Assembly (NCBI GenBank): GCA_028274465.1
Contig: CM051457.1
Coordinates: 67,802,496-67,866,495, forward strand
DNA length: 64,000 bases
Direction: 5' to 3'
From: Plantago ovata
Taxonomy: Eukaryota; Streptophyta; Magnoliopsida; Lamiales; Plantaginaceae
The translations under genes were made by a program, and so were the position numbers. Shown in pieces: positions 44,477 through 54,750 of this stretch; positions within the stretch are counted from its first letter, which is position 1, and every line of letters begins with the position of its first letter. Below the pieces are notes generated by a model. The model was not told the origin of the DNA. It did not search any database and worked only from the letters and a program-made list of their open reading frames with translations.

Positions 44477-46862
44477 ATGTCTTTAGGAGATGCTCCCTTG
44501 CTGAAGCTGGAAAACTATGAAAAATGGCGAAACAACATGATGCTACATCTTGAGGCAATTAGTGATGAAATGGTTACTGTCATAAATGATGGACCTATCA
44601 AGATCACCAAACGTGAGAGAAGTTTTCCTCACAAAACCACAGAAGCTGGTAAGGAAACTATCTTAGGTGAACCAGCCGATACTGTCGTTCCATAACCAAG
44701 AGAGGAATGGACTTCCCACGAAGCCAAAAGATTCCGTCTTGATGGCCAAGCAAGAAACATCATTAGTCGATCAACTCCGGATACTATATAGTGTAAACTG
44801 TGGGGTGCCAAAACTGCTAAGGAAGCTTAGAAAATGGTTCAAGATCTTTGCGCTGGACCTAACAACACCAAGGAAAACAAACTCGAAGTGCTTAAGTTAA
44901 AGTTCCAGAACTTTAAACAAGGTACAAATGAGTCAGTGGAAGACTTGGATTTCAGATTCACAACTGTAGTAAGTGAGATGGCTGCCTTAGGAGTCGAAAA
45001 CCTCTATTCAGATTCTGAGAAGGTGAAAACAATTATTAGAAGTCTGAACCAAGAATGGATCCATACTCAGAATTTCTATTATAATCAAGGAATGCCAAAT
45101 ATCACACCTACATATTTGTTCTCTCAACTTGCTACTGTCAACTACGAGACAAAGCAAAGAGAAAATGTGTTTGCTGAAAAATGGCAAAACATTGCTCTTG
45201 CTGCAAAGCCATCATCTTCTGAAAAGAAGAATGATAATGATCCTGCTGATGAAAATTCTTTAGCTGTTAAAAACATGAAGAAATTCATTAGTAAGGAACT
45301 TGAAAGGAGAAAAGCAAAAGAGAAGCTGAAAAAGCATCTTGGTAACAACTACCATAAATACAAGAATGAAGCTAGCTCGCTGAACAAGCAAGCTCAGCAA
45401 GAAAATTCTTCCGAAGAACCAGCAGTTGGCAATGATCTCTGCTTTTACTGCAAAAAGCCTGGACACTTCAACGCAAATTGTCCCTTGCTGAAAGGCAAAT
45501 CTGCTGAAAAGAAGAAGAAGTTCAAAAGGGCTTTGATTGCTGAAGAAAAGAAAAAGCATCAAGCAAACATCGATGCGCTTTGCATTGATACTAGTTCTGA
45601 AGACAGTGAGGTAGAGAGGTCAGACACTAAAGAAGAAGAAGCCACTCTTGATGTAGAGATTGGCAAGGAAGTTTGTGGAATAGCTATGGAAGCTTATCCA
45701 GATGTGTCAAACTACGAATTCTGCCTCATGGCCGGTCAGGTAAATAGTCCTACCTCTGACTCTGACTCAGAAAGTGAAGATGATATTGACCTTGATATAA
45801 TTCAAGGAGAATTCAAAAGATTTGAGAAAACTCTGAGCAAACAGCAAGAGAAACTACAGAATGCTGAAACTCTGACCAAGCAAACTACTGAAAAGTATGT
45901 TTTGCTGAAAGAAGAGTCAGAAAAGAAAGATGCTGAAATATTGCATCTCAAGAAGTCAAATGGCAATAGAATTGGAAGAGTATCAGTCCTCAATTCTAAA
46001 GTTACTTGCTGAAATACAAGAAATGAAAAAGATGAAAATCAATTTCAAATCTTATGCTGATGCGAGTAACACGCTAACTGAACTAAACTCTTATCTGAGA
46101 GACCCATCTCAGAAAGAAGGTTTAGGTGCAACGTATGAAGGTGATGATGTAATAATCTTGAGTAAAGACAAATCACCAATCACCTTTGTACGTGCAACTG
46201 ATAGTGGTCAACCAGAACTCTATCAGATTGGACAATCTAAGGTTGCTGAAATATGTAATCAGGTACCTACGACCATAAAGCCCGCTGTTGCGACTCAAAG
46301 TAACAAGACTTTAAAAGGAAAACAGGTTGCTAAAAAGCAAAATGTTAAGAAAAAGGATGTTGTAAAGCATTCTGCCAAATAAGTTGCTGATAAGCAATTT
46401 GTTAAGTCAAAAGGCAAGATTACTAAAAGTAATCAGAAGACCTTTACTGACAAACCTGAATCAAGTAAGGTTGCTGAGACAAAAGCTCAGCATTCTCCGA
46501 AAAGTGGACTTGGTTTCAAAACCAAGCAAAGTCAACTTTTTCATGAGTATAAGCAAAGTCAGCAAAGATACTTCAGAGAGATGAACAAAACCAAGCCTAA
46601 GAGTTCTGACAAAACTCAAAATGATAGGACTAGAAGGAACCTTGCCAGACAAGAACTTACTGAAAGTATGTTCAGCAAAAAGGTCAACCGAGCAAGACAC
46701 CACATCAGAAAGTGGACTTGATTAGCAATGATCAAAAGTCTTTTGGCTCAAAACCTTCTAGTTCCTCAACAAGTAGAAAACAAGTCAAAGTTGAAAAACT
46801 CAAGACTTGGGTTTCGACTGGACGCTTTCTTGAACATGTTAATGGACATCCAATATTGGATA
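44477..46862 (+). pseudogene. Gag of C
   Basis: The start is MSLGDAPLLKLENYEKW, 93 bases after the PBS. A UBN2-like gag domain (NTKENKLEVLKLKFQNFK, SEMAALGVENL) is followed by zinc knuckle CFYCKKPGHFNANC (45440-45481), acidic repeats (SDSDSESEDDID) and a coiled-coil C-terminus ending ...GHPILDN and stop. Breaks: TAA at 44693-44695, TAG near 44788 and 44830, a frameshift near 45950, TAA near 46381 and TGA... none seen beyond that point except the natural end; a further frame change near 46715 is needed. The long tail after the knuckle is unusual for copia but typical of SIRE-type gag. Confidence 0.82.
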
Positions 46863-46882
46863 ATTAACTTGTTTGCTCTTGA

Positions 46883-47327
46883 TTGTGCAGAGTCAGCCAC
46901 GGAGACAAACAATGCAATTTGGTACTTTGACAGTGGTTGTGGAAAGCACATGACGGGCAACAAGAAAAACCTTATAAACTATAGACGGTGGTCTAAAGGT
47001 CCAACAATAAGGTTTGCTGGTGGAGGCTTTGGTTCTACTAAAGGTTATGGTGACGTGAAGTTAGGATGCATTACCATTTCGGGAGTTCTTTATGTCAAAA
47101 ATCTTAATTTTAACCTTTTCAGCATGAGTCAATTTGATGACAAAGGATACTTCATCAAAATCAAAAGCAGTGAATGTAAACTTATAGACTTTGAGACAAA
47201 GAAGGTTATTATGGTTGCTAGAAGATCAGGAGGTTTGTATACTGTAGATTGGTCTTCAGCAACCATTGAAAAATGCCTTGTCTCAGATCATGATCGCCTT
47301 GCTGAAAAAAGCATGGTTATGGCATAA
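46883..47327 (+). pseudogene. Aspartic protease of C
   Basis: Active site YFDSGCGKHMTG, then RFAGGGFGSTKGYGDV and FNLFSMSQF. The frame ends at a stop after KSMVMA because of the six-A run at 47305-47310; one A fewer would join it to integrase in frame. Confidence 0.87.
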
Positions 47328-48198
47328 ACGAACAAGTCACCTAAACTTCAAGACGCTGAATAAGCTGTCTAAAAAGGCACTTGTAGTTGGATTACCTAAG
47401 GTTACTTTTAAGAAGGATGGTGTTTGTAATGCATGTCAGCAAGGAAAGCAAACCAAATCTTCTTTTAAGAACAAGGCAGTACCGTCAACTACAAAACCTT
47501 TACAACTCTTGCACATGGATTTGTTTGAATCTTCTTCAACAAGCTATGCTGGTAAGAAGTATGGTCTGGTGGTGGTAGATGACTATTCAAGATTCACTTG
47601 GGTAGTATTTATCAAGCACAAGTCTGAAACAAGGACTGAAATACCCAACTTGCTAAATAAGCTTGAAGTCCTGAAAAATGACAAGGTAAAAGTCATAAGA
47701 ACAAACCATGGTACTGAGTTTGTAAACCAGTACATAATTGAGTATTGCACTTCGAAAGGCATACAACATCAGTTATCCTCAGTAAGGACACCTCAACAAA
47801 ATGGTGTTGCTGAAAGGACGAATCGTATCCTTAAGGAAGAAGCTATAACAATGCTTGATAACACTTAAATAAGTGAAGCTTATTGGGTTGAAGCAATTAA
47901 TACCCCCTTCTATACTCAAAATAAATGTTTGATAACTAAGGAATACAAGAAAACTCCCTATGAGTTATTTGTTGGAAGACCTCCTAATATCACCCATCTA
48001 AGAGTATTTGGTTGCAAATTTTTTGTTCTTAACAATGGTAGAGAATACTTAAGAACATTTCAACCAAAGGCAGACGAAGCGATATTTCTTGGTTACTCCT
48101 TGCATAGTAAAGCTTATAGAGTTTACAACAAAAAGGCACAAAAGATAGAAGAATCATTGCATGTTGTATTCTATGAAAAGTCACGGAGTTCCTGCTGA
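47266..48198 (+). pseudogene. Integrase of C
   Basis: HHCC finger (HKRTSHLNF ... CNACQQGK), core HMDLFESSS, RTNHGTEF and QNGVAERTNR, then YELFVGRPPN and RVFGCKFFVL. The middle catalytic position reads RTNHG, so Asp is replaced by Asn; A keeps Asp. TAA at 47866-47868 and a short disrupted stretch precede 47929. Confidence 0.86.
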
Positions 48199-48770
48199 AG
48201 AAGAAATATCAGATTGTATGAAGAAGGTACTCATACACGAGCAAAGAACTGAATCTGATGCTAGGAAAGTCAAAACAATTGAACTAAATGATGATTCTGA
48301 CAACGACTCCCCTCCCCCGAGTAATGACAAGATAAATATAGTTCATGATAAAGAATTTCCAGCAAAAGATGCAGTTCTCCGGATGTTGCTGAAACTATGC
48401 AACTTCCTGTGCTTGCTGACGAGTTACCTCAAACCAGCAGTGTTGAACAAGCAGTTGCTCATGAACCAATCTCAGCAGAGACACAACAAGATACTAGTAG
48501 TACTGAGCAAGTACATACTGAAGAGTCACATGTTGAAGAGCAAGCTTATCCAGATCCAAAGAGCAGAAAACCTGTTAATAAATGGATTAGAATCATCCCT
48601 CTACGGATATGATTGGTGATATTGACAAAGTCCAAGTGACTAGATCCAAAGTATCTATTAATCAAGAACTTGCTGAAGAAGCAAACGTCATAGAAGTAGA
48701 AGCTTTGTTCTCTTGCTTTGTATCAGAAATTGGACCCAAGATCATAGAAGAAGCTTTAAAACATTCTGAA
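48199..48770 (+). pseudogene. IN-RT linker of C
   Basis: Acidic, Ser/Glu-rich linker parallel to A (ELNDDSDNDSPPPSNDK, SAETQQDTSSTEQ), crossing two frames. It ends at the TGA at 48771-48773 shared with A. Confidence 0.7.
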
Positions 48771-50262
48771 TGAATCAAGGCAATGCAAGAAGAACTGGAT
48801 CAATTTGAAAGGAACAAAGTCTGGAAACTTGTACCCCTTGTTGAAGGAAAGAAAGCAATTGGTACAAAGTGGGTGTTCAGAAACAAGCTGAGTGAGTCTG
48901 GAGAAGTAACAAGGAACAAAGCACGTTTAGTTGCTCAAGGTTACTGTCAGACTGAAGGATTGGACTATGATGAGTCTTATGCTCCAGTTGCAAGATTGGA
49001 TGCAATTAGGATTTTCTTGGCCTTTGCTGCTCACAATGACTTCATTGTTTATAAAATGGATGTTAAACGTGCATTCCTAAATGGTGAACTTGCTGAAGAA
49101 GTCTACTTGGAACAACCCCCTGGCTTTGAACTTCCCTCAGAAACCAAGATGGTATACAAGCTTCAGAAAGCTGTATATGGTCTAAAGCAAGCACCAAAGC
49201 TTGGTATGATACCTTAGCTAAGTTCTTGCTGGATAATGGTTTCAAGAAAGGTGAAGTTAACAAAACATTATTTACCATGAACCATGATGTTAAAATACTC
49301 TTAGTCCAGATTTATGTGGATGACATAATATTTGGATCTAAGGACAACAACTTTGTGATGATTTTTCCAAACTCATGACAAACAAGTTTGAAATGAGTAT
49401 GATGGGTAAATTGAATTATTTCCTAAGATTGCAAGTCAAGTAACTCAAAGATGGAATATTCATAAATCAAGCAAAGTATGCAAAGGAAATGCTCATAAAG
49501 TGCAGGATCAAACAGGATGAAAAACCTGAAAAGATCCCTATGAGCGTTGGTACCAAATTGGGTTATACTAAACAACATAAGAGTGTTGATGAACACAAGT
49601 ATATGAAGCTCATTGGTTTTTTGTTGTATTTAACAGCAAGTAGATCTGACATTCAGTATGCTGTTTGTGTGTGTGCAAGATTCCAATCTGATCCAAGAGA
49701 ATCACACTTCAAAAAGGCACTTAAGATACTGAAATATGTCAAAGGTACAGTCAATGTTGGATTATGGTATCCTAAATATTCTGGATTGGAATTGGTTGGT
49801 TATTCTGATGCTGATCATGGAGGATCAACTCTTGATAGAAAAAGTACTTCTGGAACTTGTCAGTTTCTAGGTACTAGATTAATATCATGGTTCAGAAAGA
49901 AGCAAACCTGTGTTGCCAATTCATCTACTGAATCTGAATACATTGCGGCTGGTTGTTGCACAGCTCAAATCCTATGGATTCAGCAACAATTAAGAGATTA
50001 TGGTATTTCTGCAAAGAAAACACCAATCTTTTGTGATAATAAAAGTGTTATTGCTATCACGCAAAATCCTAAGTTCCACTCAAGGACAAAGCACATTGAT
50101 ATTAGACATCATTTCATTAGAGATCATGTGGAAAAGGGAGATATTGAGGTTGTAAAAGTAGGCACTGATGATCAACTTGCTGACATCTTTACCAAGCCCC
50201 TACCAGATAACAGATTCGCAATGCTAAGGTATAACCTTGGATTGATTGAATTAACTCAATAA
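48771..50262 (+). pseudogene. Reverse transcriptase and RNase H of C
   Basis: RT reads [40 protein letters not shown] and [10 protein letters not shown], then loses frame near 49200 by a one-base deletion. The active-site segment IYVDDIIFGS follows at about 49310, then stops and frame changes to about 49480. From 49489 RNase H is intact: GYSDADHGGS, SSTESEYIAA, FCDNKSVI, RTKHIDIRHH, ending at 50262. It retains the YVDD region deleted in A. Confidence 0.88.
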
Positions 50263-50312
50263 GGGATACAATTGGCAGATTGCTAAAACAGGCATTCAGC
50301 AAGCCAAAGTAT

Positions 50313-50463
50313 CTGTTTGCGAAAAACTTATCTATTTGCGAAAAACTGGAAGGCTATGTGACAATCTGTATCTATTACTATATATACTGTTTTACTTTAT
50401 GCTTCCGCGTAAAAGTAACTAAGTCCTAAGTATGACTATTTACTTTCTTTGTTCATTGTTGCT
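50313..50463. other. Unassigned flank between C and TG
   Basis: Similarity with the A post-pol spacer ends near 50312; the following ~150 bp is of unknown origin and probably continues at 56019. Confidence 0.4.
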
Positions 50464-51705
50464 TGATGAATGTGTATTTTACACTTTCATTCGAGTCTTT
50501 TTCACCTATTTTAGCTATCCTCTATGTTAATTTAGCTATATTTTAGTACATTTTATTAGAATAGTGTCACGTTTCCCTTTAGATTTTATTTTACAGGTTT
50601 TGGTTGAAATTCAGGGATTTCTGGGCAATTATATTGAAGTTGACAAGGAATTGGTGTTCCAGAAGCCTATTTGGAGTATCTGAAGGTTTCCGGATAGGAT
50701 TTGAAGTCTAGGGGTCGAATCTGGAGGTTAGAAGGCCACTAGAAGTCAGAACCGAGTCCGAAAAGGTGAAGAAATCCAAAACCGCGTCGAAAACGTGGAA
50801 ATTCCGCGAAATTACTGTGGGGCGAACCGCCCCGTGATAATTCGGGGCCTATATATAGTGCTCAGTTTTCTCTCCGAAAATATATCTTTCCAAGCCGACT
50901 TTCTCACCTCTCTCTATAGTTTTAGGTAGGAACTTCCCGGGGCCTGTCCTGGGAGTTCCGTAGCTTAGGGGATACTTTTTCATAGCAGTTTGGAGCTCGT
51001 AGGATCGCAATCATCTGGAGATTGACAACCTTCGGTAACTTTGTATCTTACAGTTTTACTCTACTTATTTTATTTATCTTTCAACATGTTTTCTTCTATG
51101 ATATCTGTTGATTGCATGCCTATTATGAGTAGCTAAACTTATCATTGGTGGTAGTATGTGAATTCTTAGTAAGGGAAGATAATCATGCTAATGGCTATAT
51201 CGCGCATTATACTTCGTGTCATTGCTTTATTTTGTTGATCAGTTGTAACCAAAATTTTCGTATGTTGTATTGATCATTATGCACAATTGGACACTAGTCG
51301 ACCATCAGACCAATTATCTTCGTAGTGTTGAATAATTACGGAACACATTAGGACAATCGTGATTGACTAGTCAGACCAGATTATCTTCGTAGTGCTTAAT
51401 ACTTGCAACAGGACACTAGATTGATTCAAAGATCTCTATGCAAGACCGAGGAATTTATGCATGATTATCGACCCATTATGCTAAGAAGGACCATACTATC
51501 ACCAATCTCCATTATCTGCTAGAAACCCCCTATTGCTATCTGTCTGCTGTTTTTATATTCTAAATTAGATTTGATAAAGCTAGTTATAGTCCTGAGAGAA
51601 CGACACTCGAGTCATTCTACTACTACACTACGGTTTTCGTTGTAGTTGTGGATTGCCTTTGGCTAATTACAAATTTATTTGATTGATCTTGACAACGTCT
51701 CATCA
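50464..51705 (+). repeat. 5' LTR of TG
   Basis: 1242 bp, TGATGAATG...CTCATCA. It contains one copy of GGGGCGAACCGCC near 50818 and TATATATAG at 50850-50858. Confidence 0.92.
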
Positions 51706-51708
51706 AAT

Positions 51709-51726
51709 TGGCGCCGTTGCCGGGGA
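51709..51726 (+). other. Primer-binding site of TG (tRNA-Asp)
   Basis: TGGCGCCGTTGCCGGGGA is complementary to the 3' end of plant tRNA-Asp(GTC), as in Athila-type elements; it starts three bases after the LTR. Confidence 0.88.
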
Positions 51727-51928
51727 CTATACTCCTTTTTTCTATTTAATTTGTTTATATTTACAGCTTTAGATTCCTAATTCTACTAGTTTTAGTTTTC
51801 CTTTTCAATCTCTCTCTGATACTGCTTTCCTAGTCTGTTTCTAATTTCCATTTCCTAGCCTTAGTAGTATTCGATATCTAGATTTATTCTCGATTTTTCA
51901 AAATTTCTAACGAGGCTAATTTTTAGTT

Positions 51929-53211
51929 TTGAGTTACTTTTACTACAGACATATAGGTATGATGTCCATGCGCGCTCGCATGACACCCCAATTCTCGCAT
52001 GTGAGGAGAGGATCTTCCATATACCTGGAAGACGAGTTAAGGAGGTATGAGGTAACGGAGTCTATGGTGAGGTACTTACCGAGGTACGAAGATGGAGTAG
52101 GGATGGACCCATGGAGTTTCATTCGATCCTATGAGGAGGAAATAGAAAGAATTCCAGCAGAAGGGTTTACTAAGGACCAATTATGCAGGAAACTATTTTC
52201 TTTTGCTCTTGGGTATGAGCCGAGGCGTTGGATTGCAAGGTTTGAACCAGGATCGCTGAAAACTTGGGGCCAAGTAGTAGAGGAGTTCTTGGCGCGGTTC
52301 ATGCCTTATCATGAGACACTTGCCTTACGTGATAGGATCCAGTATTTCGAGCAAGGAGAGTATGAGCAGTTTTGTGACGCCTACGAACGTTTTTAGATGT
52401 ATAAACGTGAGTGCCCCCATCACCGTTTCGAAGATGGGGAGTTGATTTGGTGCTTCGTTGGTGGACTTCGTGAAGAGGAACGACTTAGAGTGGATCAGTT
52501 GAGCGGCGGTCTGGGAGAATGTACGGTCGACGAGGTAGAATAAGTCCTCCGTAAGTACGCCAGAGGTTCAACACAATCCGATGAGGTCATACCAATTCAC
52601 ATCACCGCAAAGGAAGTAGATCGAGGTGAAGCAGGAAGCTCATCCGAGGAGTATTTTGAAACCGAAGGAATCAGTGAGGAAGATGCACATGCCGAGCAAG
52701 TTGAAGATGACCTTCGTATAGCAAAAGTTGTTGAAGAAGTTGAAGTAACTGAGCATCTTACGGAAGAATTCAGCTTGTTGAATTGTGCTGAAGTAGAAGA
52801 GGTTCGAGAACTTGAAGAGGAGAAAGGATTGGAAGGCGACGCCCCCTGGAGGTGGGGGGCGAGTCGCCCAGCCTGGGGGGAGAACCGCCTCCCATGACCA
52901 GTGAGCTGGACGACCCGAGCTCCCCTGTTTCTTTACTCCCAGACATTCGCATCAATCCAAAACCACTTCCTTCCATTACTACTGAGGTTCTTAAGTACAA
53001 AGAGGTGAATCTACTTCTCCGAGGCGGAAGGCTTGACAAGCAAGATACACAGGAGCCACCACTAAACAAGCACCTCGATGAAGTCGAAGTGAATGTCCTC
53101 CTATTGATGAAGTCCTTATTGGATATGCCTGCAAAGCAAACCAGTCCATTCACCATGGTGAGATCTTTGAGGCTTCCTAGGTCTCTTTGCTACATCGGAC
53201 CAAGAGAATGA
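51929..53211 (+). pseudogene. Gag of TG
   Basis: Frame 51929-52396 contains a retrotransposon gag domain (RYLPRYEDGVGMDPWSFI, RRWIARFEPGSLKTWGQVV, RDRIQYFEQGEYEQFCDAY). TAG at 52394-52396 and TAA near 52541 interrupt, after which the frame continues with an acidic segment (EEYFETEGISEEDAHAE). A frame change near 52850 leads to the Pro-rich last part (PSLGGEPPP ... RSLCYIGPRE), ending at 53211. No zinc knuckle is seen. The protein could once have formed particles that relied on pol from another element. Confidence 0.83.
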
Positions 53212-54750
53212 CGGCCACCGTGGGGAGGTACTCTTGAGTCCATTCTTGAATACTCAGCCGACCGAGGCCAAACCGTTCGGTAACATCTAGTATCACTTTT
53301 TATTTACTCATTCTCTTTTGCTAGGGACTAGCTTAAGTTTCATGAGGGGGATGGGATGTGAACCATGATGTTAAGTATTGTTTGGCTTTGTGATGATTGA
53401 GCAGGATAGTCTTGTTTTTTTTTAATTGCATTTGCACGTTTACTGCTTTCCTAGGATAGTCTTGCATGTTTTATATGGAGTTTGTTGCCGAATTTTTTGA
53501 ACTTTTTGTTGGGTAGATCAACTAACTATGCCATTAATCGTATGCTTCATCTCTATGAATTATTTGAGGTTTTTCTGGCTTGGCTTGTCACATTTATGTA
53601 CTGCACTTAGTTGAGCTTGGTAGTCTCGACATCACTTAGTGGTGTTTTCTCTACTGCGGTTCACGAAGGCCTTTATAATAGGATGATGCATGTTAGGGTC
53701 TTATGGTTGTTTTCCCGAGTAATTATGTACCTAAGAGGCAACAAGTCTTCACCATGCTTTGAGATTGCTAAATGCCTAGGAAGGAGGTAGTGTGAGGTTG
53801 TGTGATCCTTTGTTTATAACCTATTCTTCCGAATAGGTTTGGGGAGGGGTTACACCATCGTAGACTTGTTTCTGTTTTTCATTTTCGTATCGTGAGTTTG
53901 TTTTTCCTTTTCCGTAAATTTTGTACCCCAACCTATTCTTTCGAATAGGTTTGGGGAAGTCGTGTGAGTCATTTTTGTTTCTCTTTGTTATGCTACTGCT
54001 GGCTAGGAAAAAATCGAAAAATAAGAAAGAAAACTTCCAGGAAAAAAAAGAGAAAAAGGAAAAAGAAAAAAGAATCTCGAAAGAAAAAAAAGAAAAAAAA
54101 GAAAAGACCCCAAAAAAAGCAAAGAAGGGTCCAAAAAAAAGAAAGCCAAATAGCAGTTTAGCAAAGTGTTGAGTCTTTTCCATTTTTAAGATGTTCGTAA
54201 TCGTGTTTTTTATCTTTTATCTTTTTTGTCTTGAGTGTCATCTGTTCTAGACCACCCTCGTCCTTCCATTCAGGAAGTGGTGAATTGCTTAAGACTTTAC
54301 TTGAGAGATAGGTAGAATAGGGGAGAGTTATCTTTTATAGGGAACCCTCCTTCGTTTGATGAGAGCCAGTACTGGTTCGACCTCTTTTGAGGGAAAGTCT
54401 TAACATGGTAGAACAGCAGTAAGTCCTCAGTTTCATAGGCACAGGGCAACCATTCGTATCTTAGCATGCATCATTACGTCGTCACTGACTAGGTCCAGGT
54501 AGAGAATGTTACGAGAGACTATCTTGTCTTGACATAAGTGCTTATGTGGATGTGTATAAGTCAATCGAGGTATTCTTCAACCTATATTCATGCTTTGATT
54601 CATATGGTTTTTGTTCATATATTTTTTGGTAGATTCAGTAGATTAGTTCATTTTATTTGGCATGAAACTCCATTTTGTGTCTTGCATGTTTTTTGTATTA
54701 GAGTCTAGCTTAGTTGCTTGAGGACAAGCAAAGGTTCGGTTTGGGGAGTT
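53212..54750. other. Non-coding 3' interior of TG
   Basis: About 1.5 kb without ORFs. It contains an A-rich purine stretch (54003-54160) and two copies of CCTATTC-N-GAATAGGTTTGGGGA at 53820-53850 and 53932-53960. Confidence 0.6.
54738..54750 (+). other. Polypurine tract of TG
   Basis: GGTTTGGGGAGTT abuts the 3' LTR (TGATGAATG at 54751). A related GGTTTGGGGA occurs twice inside the element. Confidence 0.75.

Larger units (their letters stand above)
42850..50312 (+). mobile_element. C: copia element of the A family, plus strand, 3' end lost
   Basis: 5' LTR (42850-44364), initiator-Met PBS, gag with zinc knuckle, protease, integrase, RT and RNase H are in copia order. Similarity to A stops after AAGCCAAAGTAT near 50312; no accessory ORF, PPT or 3' LTR is found to the right. 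C abuts A exactly at the LTR start. Confidence 0.87.

Noticed and set aside
47300-47315. Programmed frameshift at the six-A run of A and C
   Set aside because: Moving between the two frames needs a +1 shift, whereas A_AAA_AAG sites favour -1; a shared extra A is the simpler reading.
53921-54172. Lysine-rich ORF in the TG 3' interior
   Set aside because: It comes from an A-rich purine tract; no conserved protein character and no link to gag.
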